Shown: positions 7,632 through 17,498 of the stretch, in pieces
Numbering within the stretch: the first letter of the stretch is position 1
Layout of the letters: each line of letters starts with the position of its first letter
DNA from: Bradyrhizobium sp. CCBAU 53340
Lineage (GTDB): Bacteria > Pseudomonadota > Alphaproteobacteria > Rhizobiales > Xanthobacteraceae
Assembly: GCF_015291645.1 (NCBI RefSeq)
Contig: NZ_CP030055.1
Location: 2,728,001-2,792,000, forward strand
Reading direction: 5' to 3'
Length of the DNA stretch: 64,000 bases
Program-made: the position numbers and the translations under genes
Notes under the pieces: model-generated
Told to the model about the DNA's origin: nothing
Seen by the model: the letters and a program-made list of their open reading frames with translations, nothing else
The model's database searches: none

Positions 7632-9539
7632 ATGGCGGGCATCCACGCACTCGATCGATTTATCGGCAATGACTATCCGGACCTGGCGACGGACGCGGAA
7701 GTCCGGGCCTTCGAGCAGGTCCCTTATGCCGATCGGGTCGCGGCCGAGAGCACCTACGACGCCATCAAGCTCGGTGCCGCGCGCAATCCCGACGGGGCGG
7801 CGATCCAGTTTCTGCAAAACGCCGATCCGGCCGACACGCCACTCGTGGTCACCTACCGCGACCTCATCGCGCGCGTCACGCAGGCCGCCAACATGTTTCA
7901 CGTACTCGGCGCGGAGAAGGGCGACGTCATCTCCTTCATGCTGCCGCTGCTGCCTGATGCCTTCGTGACGCTGCTTGGTGCGGAGGCCGCCGGCATCGCC
8001 AATCCGGTCAACCCGCTGCTCGAGCCGCACCAGATCGCGGAAATTCTGGAAGCGGCGAACACGAAAATCCTGGTGGCGCTTGGACCGATGCCGGGCACCG
8101 ACATTTGGCAGAAGGTCGAGCAGATCCGCCCCTCGCTCAAGCAGCTCAAGGCGATCGTGCAGGTGGGGGGCGGCGGCGATCCCGCCAACGGCATTTTCGC
8201 GTTCAGCGACCTGATCAAGCAGCAGCCGGCTGACCGGCTTGTCAGCGGGCGCAAGATCGCGGGCCACGACATCGCGGCCTATTTCCACACCGGCGGCACC
8301 ACCGGCACGCCGAAGCTGGTGCGGCACACCCACGCCAATCAAGTCTATCAGGCCTGGGCGCTCAATCTGCTTCTGAAGTCGAGGCCCGGTGCCAACCTGC
8401 TGTTCGGCATGCCGCTGTTTCACGTCGGCGGATCGCTGACGCAGGTGCTGCTGACGCTGTCCAGCGGCGGCTCGCTGGTCGTGCTGTCGCCGAGCGGCTG
8501 GCGCAATCCGAACTCGGTGAAGAACATCTGGGGGCTGGTGGAGCGCTTCAGGCCGGAAGCGCTGTCGAGCGTGCCGACGGTACTGGCCGCGGCGCTCGCG
8601 GTGCCGCCGGGCAATGCCGACATCTCCAGTTTGAAATATGCCGCCGGCGGCGGTTCGGCGATCCCTGTTGCCGTAGGCTCGGCGATCCAGGACAAACTCA
8701 ATCTGCCGGTGGTCGAGGTCTACGGCATGACCGAGACCTCGAGCGTGCACACGCTGGCTTATCCGTCACGGCCGATCCGGCTTGGTTCGGTCGGTCTTCC
8801 CATGCCTTATTCCCGCGTGCGCATCGTGCAGCTCGATGCCGACGGCAAATTGATCCGCGACTGCAAGCCGGACGAGATCGGCGTCGTCATCATGGCCGGG
8901 CCCGGCGTGTTCGGCGGCTATCTCAACGACGCCCACAACAGGGGCGCCTTCGTCGACGAGGTCTGGGTCAATTCCGGTGACCTCGGCCGGCTGGATGCGG
9001 ACGGCTATCTCTGGATCACCGGCCGCGCCAAGGACCTCGTCATTCGCGGCGGCCACAACATCGATCCGGCCCCGATCGAGGAAATCATGTTCCGCCATCC
9101 TGCCGTCGGCTTCGCCGCCGTGGTCGGACAGCCCGATGCCTATGCTGGTGAGCTGCCGGTGGGCTACGTACAGTTGAAGCCGGGTGCATCCGTCGAGCCG
9201 GGCGAACTGGAAGCCTGGGTACGCGAGCGCACGCCGGAGCGCGCGGCTGTTCCGGTGCAGGTCATTCCGATCGATCCGATGCCGGTGACCGGGGTTGGCA
9301 AGGTGTTCAAGCCGCAGCTCCGCTGGGATGCGGCGCAACGCGTGTTCACCAAGGTGCTGTCGCCGCTCGTCGCGCGCGGCATCGAGTGCAAGGTGAAGGT
9401 CGGCGCCCATGGCAGCCACGGCTCGATTGCCACCGTCACGCTTGCAGGTCTGCCGCCGGACCAGCGCGAGGCCGTCGCCGGCGAGGTGCACACGCTGCTC
9501 GCGCCGTTCGTGATGCGGCACGAGGTGGTGCAGGCGTAG
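7632..9539 (+). CDS. Acyl-CoA synthetase (AMP-forming ligase)
   Basis: A 635-residue ANL-superfamily adenylate-forming enzyme that activates a carboxylic acid to its acyl-CoA via an acyl-AMP. Motifs in order are the phosphate loop YFHTGGTTGTPKLVRHTH (about 217-234), YGMTETSS (about 364), the hinge region GDLGRLDADGYLWITGRAKD (about 450) and the C-terminal VTGVGKVFKP with the adenylation lysine (about 557). The ATG at 7632 is preceded by GAGGGAGGAC; upstream in-frame sequence is not conserved-looking. It is a single gene, divergent from the SecD-like gene. The chain length or aromatic nature of the substrate cannot be read from sequence. Confidence 0.9.
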   Translation: MAGIHALDRFIGNDYPDLATDAEVRAFEQVPYADRVAAESTYDAIKLGAARNPDGAAIQFLQNADPADTPLVVTYRDLIARVTQAANMFHVLGAEKGDVISFMLPLLPDAFVTLLGAEAAGIANPVNPLLEPHQIAEILEAANTKILVALGPMPGTDIWQKVEQIRPSLKQLKAIVQVGGGGDPANGIFAFSDLIKQQPADRLVSGRKIAGHDIAAYFHTGGTTGTPKLVRHTHANQVYQAWALNLLLKSRPGANLLFGMPLFHVGGSLTQVLLTLSSGGSLVVLSPSGWRNPNSVKNIWGLVERFRPEALSSVPTVLAAALAVPPGNADISSLKYAAGGGSAIPVAVGSAIQDKLNLPVVEVYGMTETSSVHTLAYPSRPIRLGSVGLPMPYSRVRIVQLDADGKLIRDCKPDEIGVVIMAGPGVFGGYLNDAHNRGAFVDEVWVNSGDLGRLDADGYLWITGRAKDLVIRGGHNIDPAPIEEIMFRHPAVGFAAVVGQPDAYAGELPVGYVQLKPGASVEPGELEAWVRERTPERAAVPVQVIPIDPMPVTGVGKVFKPQLRWDAAQRVFTKVLSPLVARGIECKVKVGAHGSHGSIATVTLAGLPPDQREAVAGEVHTLLAPFVMRHEVVQA

Positions 9540-9584
9540 CTGAGCGCAGACAAGGCTTGCGCCTTGTCGCACGCGCGTTGCGGA

Positions 9585-10757
9585 CTAACTCGCCGGCATC
9601 CGCGTCTCGATCAGGCGTACCCAGAATGATGCGCCGTGGCCGAGGATGTTGTCGTTGAAGACGTAGGCCGGGTGGTGGCACTCGTTGCCGTCGCCCATGC
9701 CGACCAGCACCATGGCGCCGGGACGCGCTTCCAGCATGAACGAAAAATCTTCGGCGCCCATCATCGGGATGAACTTGTCGTTGACGCGATCGGCGCCGAC
9801 AATGTCGCGGGCGACGTCGGCCGCAAGCCCGGCCTCGCGCGCATGGTTCATCGTCACCGGATACATCCGCGTATATTTCGTCTCGGCCGAGCCGCCATAG
9901 GCGCGGGCGATGCTGTCGGCGACTTCGCCAATGCGGCGCTCGACGAGGTCGCGCACGTCAGGGTCGAGCGTGCGCACGGTGCCGCCGAGCTCGGCGACCT
10001 CCGGGATGATGTTGAAGGCGGTGCCGGAGTGGAACTGCGTAACCGAGATCACCGCCGACTTCAGCGGATCGACGTTGCGCGCGACGATCGACTGCAAAGC
10101 ATTGACGATTTGCGAGCCGATCAAGACGCTGTCGACGGATTTGTGCGGCCCAGCGCCGGCGTGGCCGCCCTTGCCGTAGACGGTGATCTGGATGTTGTCG
10201 GAGGAGGCGAGCATCGGCCCGGGCGTGGTTGCGAAATGGCCTTCGGGCAGGCCGGGCATGTTGTGCATGCCGTAGACCTCCTGGACATTCCAGCGCGTCA
10301 TTAATCCGTCCTCGACCATGGCCTTGCCGCCGCCGCCACCTTCCTCGGCGGGCTGGAAGATCATGACCGCTGAGCCGTCGAAATTGCGCGTCTCGGCGAG
10401 GTACTTCGCGGCGCCCAGCAGCATCGCGGTGTGGCCGTCATGGCCGCAGGCGTGCATCTTGCCGGGCACCTTCGAGGCGTACGGCACGCCCGAGGTTTCC
10501 ATGATAGGCAGGGCGTCCATGTCGGCGCGCAGGCCGATCGCCTTGCCGGAGCCGGACTTACGGCCGTGGATCACGCCGACGACCCCGGTGCGCCCGATGC
10601 CCGTCACCACCTCGTCGCAGCCGAACTGGCGCAATTTGTCGGCGACGATGCCGGCCGTGCGATGGACTTCGTAGAGCAATTCGGGGTTCTCGTGGAAGTC
10701 ATGGCGCCAGGCGGCCATTTCGTCGGAGAGGGCGGCGATGCGATTGACGATCGGCAT
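9585..10757 (-). CDS. M20 family amidohydrolase (hippurate/N-acyl amino acid hydrolase type)
   Basis: The 390-residue M20D-type metallopeptidase-like amidohydrolase hydrolyses amide bonds of N-acyl amino acids. Metal-binding motifs are present: MHACGHDGHTAMLLGAAKYL (about 100-119), the catalytic glutamates in QPAEEGGGGGKAM, the dimerisation-domain histidine in GGHAGAGPH, and the C-terminal MMGAEDFSFML. The N-terminus IAALSDEMAAWRHDFHENPELLYE is typical. It is followed, across a palindromic repeat, by purB on the same strand, and converges with the acyl-CoA synthetase. The substrate (hippurate, IAA-amino acid conjugate or similar) is uncertain. Confidence 0.9.
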   Translation of the reverse strand: MPIVNRIAALSDEMAAWRHDFHENPELLYEVHRTAGIVADKLRQFGCDEVVTGIGRTGVVGVIHGRKSGSGKAIGLRADMDALPIMETSGVPYASKVPGKMHACGHDGHTAMLLGAAKYLAETRNFDGSAVMIFQPAEEGGGGGKAMVEDGLMTRWNVQEVYGMHNMPGLPEGHFATTPGPMLASSDNIQITVYGKGGHAGAGPHKSVDSVLIGSQIVNALQSIVARNVDPLKSAVISVTQFHSGTAFNIIPEVAELGGTVRTLDPDVRDLVERRIGEVADSIARAYGGSAETKYTRMYPVTMNHAREAGLAADVARDIVGADRVNDKFIPMMGAEDFSFMLEARPGAMVLVGMGDGNECHHPAYVFNDNILGHGASFWVRLIETRMPAS

Positions 10758-10786
10758 GAGGGGATCCGTTTCTTGTGGGCTTTGTC

Positions 10787-10885
10787 GTCATTCCGGGGCG
10801 ATGCAAAGCATCGGACCCGAATCTCGAGATTCTCTGGGTGCGCAGCGGCGCACCATAGTTCACGCTTCGCATGCCCCGGAGTGAC
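10787..10885. repeat. Palindromic intergenic repeat, family B
   Basis: Begins GTCATTCCGGGGCGATGCAA and ends in an imperfect reverse complement (GCATGCCCCGGAGTGAC). A related copy lies at 39869-39984. It fills the gap between purB and the M20 gene. Confidence 0.75.
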
Positions 10886-10892
10886 GGGAAGT

Positions 10893-12200
<1,308 letters not shown>

Positions 12201-12573
12201 CTGACGGCTCCAGGACGGTGGGCGGGCGGCCCAGCGGGCGGCGACCGGCCAAAATGCTTTTTACGCCGTGATTTACCAGAGCGGGCAGGGCGAAACAAAC
12301 GATCTGCGCCCGGAACGAGGGCGATCGCCGGGCTATCCACCGGACCCAGCCTGAGCCTTTTGAGGAGGCCGCCGCTGCAGATATTAACTGTCAATCACGG
12401 ATCATTGACTGACAGATATTGAAATCTGTCAGCGAGACGTGTATATCCGTTCCCGGACGCTCCAATTGGGCGTCTCGTGGTCAGCTCCAGGGGAGCCCGA
12501 CATCCGAAATACCGCTCGGATCGAGGGTCGTCATTTTAGGGCGAGGGCCGCGGAGGAATGGAGACTTAAGACA
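12201..12573. other. Non-coding stretch upstream of purB with one inverted repeat
   Basis: There is no convincing gene in these 373 bases. The one structure I see is a hairpin with perfect 9-bp arms CTGACAGAT (12409-12417) and ATCTGTCAG (12424-12432) around ATTGAA, next to a second TGTCAAT/ATTGACTGACA repeat at about 12389-12413. It could be an operator or transcript structure; its target is unknown. Confidence 0.4.
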
Positions 12574-12675
12574 ATGACGACCGAAATCATCAACTTCACC
12601 GGGACGATTGGGCATTGGCTCAATTTGCTGGTTGCGCGCCAGATCGCGGCGCAGGCTGCAAAACTGCCTCATTAA
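12574..12675 (+). CDS. Possible 33-residue small protein
   Basis: An ATG at 12574 opens a short frame: MTTEIINFTGTIGHWLNLLV then ARQIAAQAAKLPH. GGAGGAAUGGAG-like purine-rich sequence lies upstream, somewhat far from the ATG. The product would be a short amphipathic or weakly membrane-associating helix. The same frame is open from 12439, but the residues before 12574 look non-coding. I do not recognise a family. Composition is ordinary for the locus, and a repeat follows immediately after the stop. Existence is uncertain. Confidence 0.3.
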   Translation: MTTEIINFTGTIGHWLNLLVARQIAAQAAKLPH

Positions 12676-12680
12676 GATTT

Positions 12681-12729
12681 GAGCATGGTCTTGTCGGAAA
12701 ACCGCTACACACTTTTCCGGACCATGCTC
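12681..12729. repeat. Palindromic intergenic repeat, family F
   Basis: GAGCATGGTC at the left and GACCATGCTC at the right enclose GGAAAACCGC and CTTTTCCGG segments. It is related to the copies at 20391-20439 and 24224-24297. Confidence 0.75.
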
Positions 12730-12822
12730 TAGGCGAGAGCTTTCCGAAACGACCGGCAGGGGCGCTTCGGAAGCAGCTCGATCGCCGGATGAATGGGCCC
12801 CGAACGGGAACATGGTGCTGGC

Positions 12823-13407
12823 ATGAACGAAGCCGTTATTTTGACGCCGGAGCGGATCCTCGAAGTCACCGAGGACGTCTTGCGGCGCTACGGACTTGCC
12901 AAGGCCACAGTGGTCGACGTTGCGCGTGCGCTCGATGTGAGCCACGGCAGCGTCTATCGCCATTTCCCGAGCAAGGCTTCACTGCGCGAGGCTGTCGCCA
13001 AACGCTGGCTCGACCGCATCGACGCGCCGCTCCTGGCGATCGCCAAGGAAGAGGGCCCTGCGCCTGACCGGCTCGACCGCTGGCTGCGCACGCTGTTCGC
13101 GGCCAAGCGTTCGCGCGTGCTCGACGATCCCGAGATGTTCGAGACCTATCTGACGCTGGCGCGCGAGGCCTGCGCGGCCGTCAAATGCCACAAGGACACC
13201 ATGATCGACCAGATCGCGGCGATCCTGGCCGACGGCGTCAAGCAGGGTGTATTCGCCGTGGACGACGTCAAGATGACGGCACGCGCGCTGTTCGATGCGA
13301 CCTGCCGCTTCCATCATCCGGCCCACGCCGACGAGTGGAAGGATGCCGAGCTGCCGGCGCGTGTGGACGCGACGCTCGCGTTGTTGCTGCGCGGTTTGAA
13401 GGCCTAG
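12823..13407 (+). CDS. TetR/AcrR family transcriptional regulator
   Basis: The 194-residue protein has an N-terminal TetR helix-turn-helix: TPERILEVTEDVLRRYGLAK, then ATVVDVARALDVSHGSVYRHF and PSKASLREAV (about 6-55). An all-helical ligand domain follows, about 75-190. I take the ATG at 12823 as the start; an in-frame ATG at 12793 adds ten unlikely residues. No operator is evident upstream apart from a family F repeat, and the target genes are unknown. The neighbouring minus-strand gene at 13416 converges on it. Confidence 0.85.
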   Translation: MNEAVILTPERILEVTEDVLRRYGLAKATVVDVARALDVSHGSVYRHFPSKASLREAVAKRWLDRIDAPLLAIAKEEGPAPDRLDRWLRTLFAAKRSRVLDDPEMFETYLTLAREACAAVKCHKDTMIDQIAAILADGVKQGVFAVDDVKMTARALFDATCRFHHPAHADEWKDAELPARVDATLALLLRGLKA

Positions 13408-13415
13408 ATTTCCGC

Positions 13416-13724
13416 TTAGCTGACCCGTTTGTTCTGAAGCATAGCGCCGTCGCGAAGCGAGCGCGGGGACGGATTGTGTCTTCGTGGCTGAAAGGCGCCG
13501 TCGGACGCCGCCACAACCGGCGGACTCTCCGGATAGACGGCAATCGCGATCTCGACGTCGTCCTTCGATCGCTTTCGAAGGCGCTCGAATGTGAGTTCCT
13601 GATCGAGCGTAGGGCAGCGGAAGTGAACGACGGCGGTATCCGGCAGGCGACAAAGTTCATCGATGAGATCGCCTACCGTGATGATGGGGGAATGGGCGAC
13701 TGCCCTGTGATGACCCTTGCTCAT
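13416..13724 (-). CDS. Hypothetical protein, 102 residues
   Basis: The frame starts at an ATG (13724) with a good AGAGGG ribosome-binding site five bases upstream. The first 70 residues look like a small folded domain: SPIITVGDLIDELCRLPDTA, VVHFRCPTLDQELTFERL and DDVEIAIAVYPE. The last 30 residues look disordered and basic. I do not recognise the family. It lies between a convergent TetR gene and the response regulator gene, 110 bp from the latter. No signal peptide or membrane segment. Confidence 0.5.
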   Translation of the reverse strand: MSKGHHRAVAHSPIITVGDLIDELCRLPDTAVVHFRCPTLDQELTFERLRKRSKDDVEIAIAVYPESPPVVAASDGAFQPRRHNPSPRSLRDGAMLQNKRVS

Positions 13725-13833
13725 GACCCTCTACTCCTTCACTCCGCTAACAGGGATAGAATAGCCTCCGTTCCAGTCCACTCGACGGATTGAGAAATTT
13801 CTTGTCATTTGATGGAATGCGGCAGTCCTGCTG

Positions 13834-14484
13834 CTAGATTCTCGTGAGTCCACAGCCCGCCGCCAGCCGCACGAGCTGCGCGTCCGTGCGCGCACCGGTC
13901 TTGGTCTTGATCAGGTAGTGATAGTTCTGCACCGTCTTGACGCTGAGATTGAGCTGCGCGGCGATCTGCTCGGTGGTGGCGCCGCCGGCAAATTGCCGCA
14001 GGATCTCGATCTCGCGCTCGCCCAGTTGGTCCAGCACGGACCCCGCCGACAGGCTGTCCTCGGCCAGCACATGGGCGATGTCGTCGCTCATGGCGCGCTC
14101 GCCGCGCGCGACGCTTCGGATCGCATTGACGACGGCGGACGGCGCGCTGCTCTTGGTGACGAAGCCGGCGGCGCCGGCATTGAAGGCGGCTTTCACCAGC
14201 ACGGCCTCGTTGTGCATGGTGAAGACGAGGATGCGCGCCCGCGGATTGCGCGCGCGGATGTTGCGGATCGCCTCGAGACCTGAGGCGCCCGGCATCGAGA
14301 TGTCCATCACGACGACATCGGGGTCGTGAATCTTGAAGGCGCCGTAGGCATCCGCGGCGTTCTCGGCCTCCGCGACGACATGGAGATCGCCTTGGCTTTC
14401 CAGCACGCGCCGGTAGCCCTGGCGGACGATCGGATGGTCGTCGACCAGCAGCACCGCGATGCCTGTTGCCGCGACCTCGCTCAT
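13834..14484 (-). CDS. LuxR/NarL-type response regulator
   Basis: A 216-residue DNA-binding response regulator. The receiver domain (about 8-125) has acidic residues D15/D16 in LLVDDHPIV, phosphoacceptor D61 in VVVMDISMPG, and the lysine in FVTKSSAP. A LuxR helix-turn-helix follows (about 150-210: LGEREIEILRQFAGG, TTEQIAAQLNLSVKTVQNYH). It starts 7 bp after the stop of the upstream sensor kinase gene, so the two are one operon and almost certainly partners. Target genes are unknown; the divergent channel/kinase gene run at 16.0-20.4 kb is the obvious candidate (inference from position). Confidence 0.93.
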   Translation of the reverse strand: MSEVAATGIAVLLVDDHPIVRQGYRRVLESQGDLHVVAEAENAADAYGAFKIHDPDVVVMDISMPGASGLEAIRNIRARNPRARILVFTMHNEAVLVKAAFNAGAAGFVTKSSAPSAVVNAIRSVARGERAMSDDIAHVLAEDSLSAGSVLDQLGEREIEILRQFAGGATTEQIAAQLNLSVKTVQNYHYLIKTKTGARTDAQLVRLAAGCGLTRI

Positions 14485-14491
14485 GACGGCC

Positions 14492-15862
14492 TCACGCGGC
14501 AAGCGGGATTGTCGCGGCGACACTCAGCCCGCGCCTCGCAGGCAGGATCGACAGCGAGCCGCCAGCCGCCGTCACGCGCTCGCGGATGCCGGTGAGGCCG
14601 AAGCCGGCCGATTGCTCGACGCGTGCCGCATCGCCGCCGCCATCGTCCTCGACGCGGATCAGAAGCGCACCGTCCTCGCCGGCGCATCGTTCGACATGCA
14701 ACGAGATCTCGCGCGCCGCACCGTGGCGCAGTGCATTGGTCAGGCATTCCTGGGCGACGCGATAGGCGGCCGTGGCGGCCGGGCCGCTGATGTCGGTGAA
14801 ATCGCCCTTGAGGTCGAGCTGGATCGTCGGCTGCGTCGCGCTCTGTGAGCGCCAGCTGTCGACGAGGTTGACGAGGCTCGCCTCGAGCCCGAGCTCCTCT
14901 GGCAGGGGATTGCGCAGCCGCCTCAAGGCATCGCGCAGCGAGGCCATCAGATGGTGCGTGGCCTGCGAGATCATGCGTGCATCCTGGGCGATGCCGCTAT
15001 CCTTGCCTTGCTGTGTGCTCGCAGTCTCGATCGTGTTGGCGAAGGCCAGGATGGCCGAAAGATTTTGTCCGAACTCGTCATGCAGCTCGCGGGCGAGCGC
15101 GCGCCGCTCGTCATCGCGGATCTCGATCAGGCGCCGCGTCAGCGCGGCGCGCTGCTCGGTGGCCTCTTCCAGCCGGTTGCCGAGCGCATCGACGGCGCCG
15201 CCGATCATCGCGAGCTCCATGGAGCGGAAGCGCGGCAGCTTGGTGCGATACTGACCGCGCGCCATGCGTTGCAGGGCAAGCACGATGGCCCGCGCCGGAG
15301 CAAGCGTGTGTGCGATCGCCAGTGAAGCCAGCAGGGCAATTGCCGCTGCCATCAGCAGTGCGACGTCGATCACGTTGAGGATGTACTCCCAGGCGAGCGA
15401 GATCGCGGCGGCTTCGTCGGGCGTCGCAACCACCGTGCCGGCGGCCGCGGCGCGCGGACTGACGGGCCGCACCACTTCCGCATGGCTGCCGAGGAAGGTC
15501 GGAACGATGGCGGCGAACCAGCGCGGCGGCGTCCGGCCGATCCCCTGGCTCTGGCCGCAGAGCGGCTTCTCGAATGCGGTCGCCGGCTGGAACTCGACGC
15601 AGACGCCGGGCGAGATCAGCTTCATCGTTTCCAGCGTCCGCCATTCCGGAACCGGCATGAGATGCTCACGCATTCTGGTGCTGCGCAGCAAGAGTTCGTG
15701 CCAGTACAGGCCCTGAAGCGCCTGCGCGACCCGTTGCGCGGATGCCGCCGTCGCCCGGTCGACGCTGCGATAGGCATCGAACGTGGCCCAAACGGTCGCC
15801 GCGCCGAGGCACAGCGTAACGATGAGAAGCAGGCGGGCGACAAGCTGAAGCACGAGGCGCAT
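14492..15862 (-). CDS. NarX-type sensor histidine kinase
   Basis: A 456-residue membrane sensor. A first membrane helix (about 8-28) and a second (about 162-186) flank a periplasmic domain of about 130 residues containing CVEFQPATAFEKPLCGQSQG. A HAMP-like linker follows (about 187-240). The HisKA_3 dimerisation box RRALARELHDEFGQNLSAIL has its phosphorylated His at 261, and the ATPase domain has VAQECLTNALRHG, DDGGG and GFGLTGIRER. The two periplasmic cysteines (about 88 and 102) could form a disulfide or a redox sensor. It is followed by its response regulator after 7 bp. The signal sensed is unknown. Confidence 0.92.
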   Translation of the reverse strand: MRLVLQLVARLLLIVTLCLGAATVWATFDAYRSVDRATAASAQRVAQALQGLYWHELLLRSTRMREHLMPVPEWRTLETMKLISPGVCVEFQPATAFEKPLCGQSQGIGRTPPRWFAAIVPTFLGSHAEVVRPVSPRAAAAGTVVATPDEAAAISLAWEYILNVIDVALLMAAAIALLASLAIAHTLAPARAIVLALQRMARGQYRTKLPRFRSMELAMIGGAVDALGNRLEEATEQRAALTRRLIEIRDDERRALARELHDEFGQNLSAILAFANTIETASTQQGKDSGIAQDARMISQATHHLMASLRDALRRLRNPLPEELGLEASLVNLVDSWRSQSATQPTIQLDLKGDFTDISGPAATAAYRVAQECLTNALRHGAAREISLHVERCAGEDGALLIRVEDDGGGDAARVEQSAGFGLTGIRERVTAAGGSLSILPARRGLSVAATIPLAA

Positions 15863-16044
15863 GCGATCACCCCAAAGTTTGGTAAGCTCAGCCTAACAAC
15901 GCCGCCGCGCCTTGCCAATTGCGGCGGTTGGGCCGGATTGCAGCTCGGGCAAATTTCCCAAGCCGGATTGGGCATGGGTCTTTGGACCTGAAGCGGCGGC
16001 TTTGGTCTAATCGGGACGAAATTGCAGGTGAGGAGCGGTGCAGC

Positions 16045-16815
16045 ATGAGTTCGATGACGATTGGACCGATCGCGGGCTCGACTGCCGACCCATCCGAGCG
16101 CAGCGCGCTGCTGTTCTGGATGATCTTCACCGGGCTGTCGGTGTTCGCCGTCGTGCTGCTGTGGCGGTTCGGTCTGATCCATCTGATGCTGACGTCGGAC
16201 CGGACCTACATTTCGAGCGTGATCGCGGTACTCTATCTCGTCACCTGCGGCCATTGCTTCCTGCGCACGCGGGCGATGGCCCGTGAAGGTGCGGCCGCGC
16301 GGCGCTGCCGCACGGTGCTGGCGGCGCCCGATGGCAGCAAAGTGCTTGATGCGAGGGCGACCACGCTGCCGCGCGGGCTGGTGCGCGATCATATCGAGAG
16401 CCTCGTGACCAAGGCCGCCGCGCAGGATTATCGCCCCGTCGACCAGACGCTGCTGCTGCGGACGCTCGCCGATCGCCTGCGCGGCTCCAACGGCTTCGGT
16501 GCGTTCGTCTCCGATACGCTGATGAAGCTCGGCCTGCTCGGCACCATCATCGGCTTCATCATCATGCTGGCGCCGATCGCCGGGCTGGATGCTGCCGACA
16601 AGGTCGCGATGCGCTCCTCGATGGGGCTGATGAGCGATGGCATGGCGGTCGCGATGTATACGACGCTGGCGGGGCTCGTCGGCTCCATCCTGGTCCGCAT
16701 CCAGTACTACATGCTCGATGCCGCGACCCAGCGGGTGTTCTCCGATGCCGTGGTGCTGACCGAGACTTATGTGACGCCGGTGCTGGAGCGCAAAGGTGCC
16801 GGAACGCCGTCATGA
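16045..16815 (+). CDS. MotA/TolQ/ExbB-like proton channel family protein
   Basis: The 256-residue protein has four predicted membrane helices at about 22-44, 55-72, 160-178 and 200-218. The last two carry the MotA/TolQ/ExbB signature region (SDTLMKLGLLGTIIGFIIML and SDGMAVAMYTTLAGLVGSIL). Family members form pentameric inner-membrane channels that use the proton gradient to drive a partner protein. The cytoplasmic loop (75-155) is long. The ATG at 16045 follows GAGGAG. The next gene starts four bases before its stop, so the partner is probably the 228-residue protein. No TolR/ExbD, MotB or TonB gene is adjacent, so this is not an ordinary Tol, Exb or Mot set. Confidence 0.85.
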   Translation: MSSMTIGPIAGSTADPSERSALLFWMIFTGLSVFAVVLLWRFGLIHLMLTSDRTYISSVIAVLYLVTCGHCFLRTRAMAREGAAARRCRTVLAAPDGSKVLDARATTLPRGLVRDHIESLVTKAAAQDYRPVDQTLLLRTLADRLRGSNGFGAFVSDTLMKLGLLGTIIGFIIMLAPIAGLDAADKVAMRSSMGLMSDGMAVAMYTTLAGLVGSILVRIQYYMLDAATQRVFSDAVVLTETYVTPVLERKGAGTPS

Positions 16816-17498
16816 TGGATGATTTCGGCCTCTATCCGCGCGAAGAGCCGTTTGATCCCTTGGGCGTGATGCTGTTCAAGGCGCTCCAGGTGGTCGCCTT
16901 CCTGTTCTTTCTCGCGCTGCTCGCGGTCTCTCCAGATTCCAAGGACGGCAAGATCGACTCCAAGGCCGAGTTCATCATCACGCTGGACTGGCCGGACAAT
17001 CATCCTGACGACCTCGACCTGTTCGTGCAGGATCCCGCCGGCAACATCGCCTGGTATCGGCATCGCGAGGCCGGCTTCCTCACGCTCGACCGTGACGACC
17101 GCGGTGGGGCCAATGACTTCATCACGGTCAACGGCAAGAAGATCGCTTCGCCGATCCGCGAGGAGATCGTGACGGTGCGCGGCATCGTCGCCGGCGAATA
17201 CACCGTCAACGTCTCGCATTTCGTCGCCACGACCGGCGAGCCCGTGATGGCCAATGTCAAGGTGCAGAAGCTCAATCCGACCGCGCAGGTGATCTTCGAC
17301 AACAAATTCACGCTCGACCATACCGGCGATGAGAAGACTGCGGTGCGGTTCCGGCTCGATGCCGAAGGCAAGGTCATCGATGTCAGCCAAAGACCGAAAT
17401 CGCTGATGGAAACCTTCCGCAGCACCTGGCGCAATGGTGCCGATCTCGACCCCAGCACCGGTGTGAGCAGGAACGCGAAGAGGATCCGCCGTGATTAA
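16812..17498 (+). CDS. Single-pass membrane protein with DUF2135/YfaP-like extracytoplasmic domain
   Basis: The 228-residue protein has a short cytoplasmic N-terminus, one membrane helix (about 18-40) and a periplasmic region. The topology equals that of ExbD, TolR or MotB, but the sequence is different. Residues 53-165 look like a beta-sandwich of the DUF2135/YfaP kind: LDWPDNHPDDLDLFVQDPAG, GGANDFITVNG, and EYTVNVSHFVATTGEPV. The D-D-L-D-L-F-V-x-D-P-x-G motif is the clearest feature. It overlaps the TolQ-like gene by four bases and the next gene by eight, which indicates translational coupling. I infer it is the moving or load-bearing partner of the channel. Confidence 0.7.
   Translation: MMDDFGLYPREEPFDPLGVMLFKALQVVAFLFFLALLAVSPDSKDGKIDSKAEFIITLDWPDNHPDDLDLFVQDPAGNIAWYRHREAGFLTLDRDDRGGANDFITVNGKKIASPIREEIVTVRGIVAGEYTVNVSHFVATTGEPVMANVKVQKLNPTAQVIFDNKFTLDHTGDEKTAVRFRLDAEGKVIDVSQRPKSLMETFRSTWRNGADLDPSTGVSRNAKRIRRD

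Noticed and set aside
7530..8750. 406-codon minus-strand frame under the acyl-CoA synthetase
   Set aside because: Antisense shadow; the plus-strand frame has all adenylate-forming motifs.
15919..16044. Longer N-terminus for the TolQ-like protein
   Set aside because: The 42 extra residues are not membrane- or domain-like, and the ATG at 16045 has a clear GAGGAG site.
16045..16815. Flagellar stator (MotA) or Tol-Pal
   Set aside because: No MotB, TolR, TolA, TolB or Pal gene is adjacent and the following protein's periplasmic domain is of another kind.
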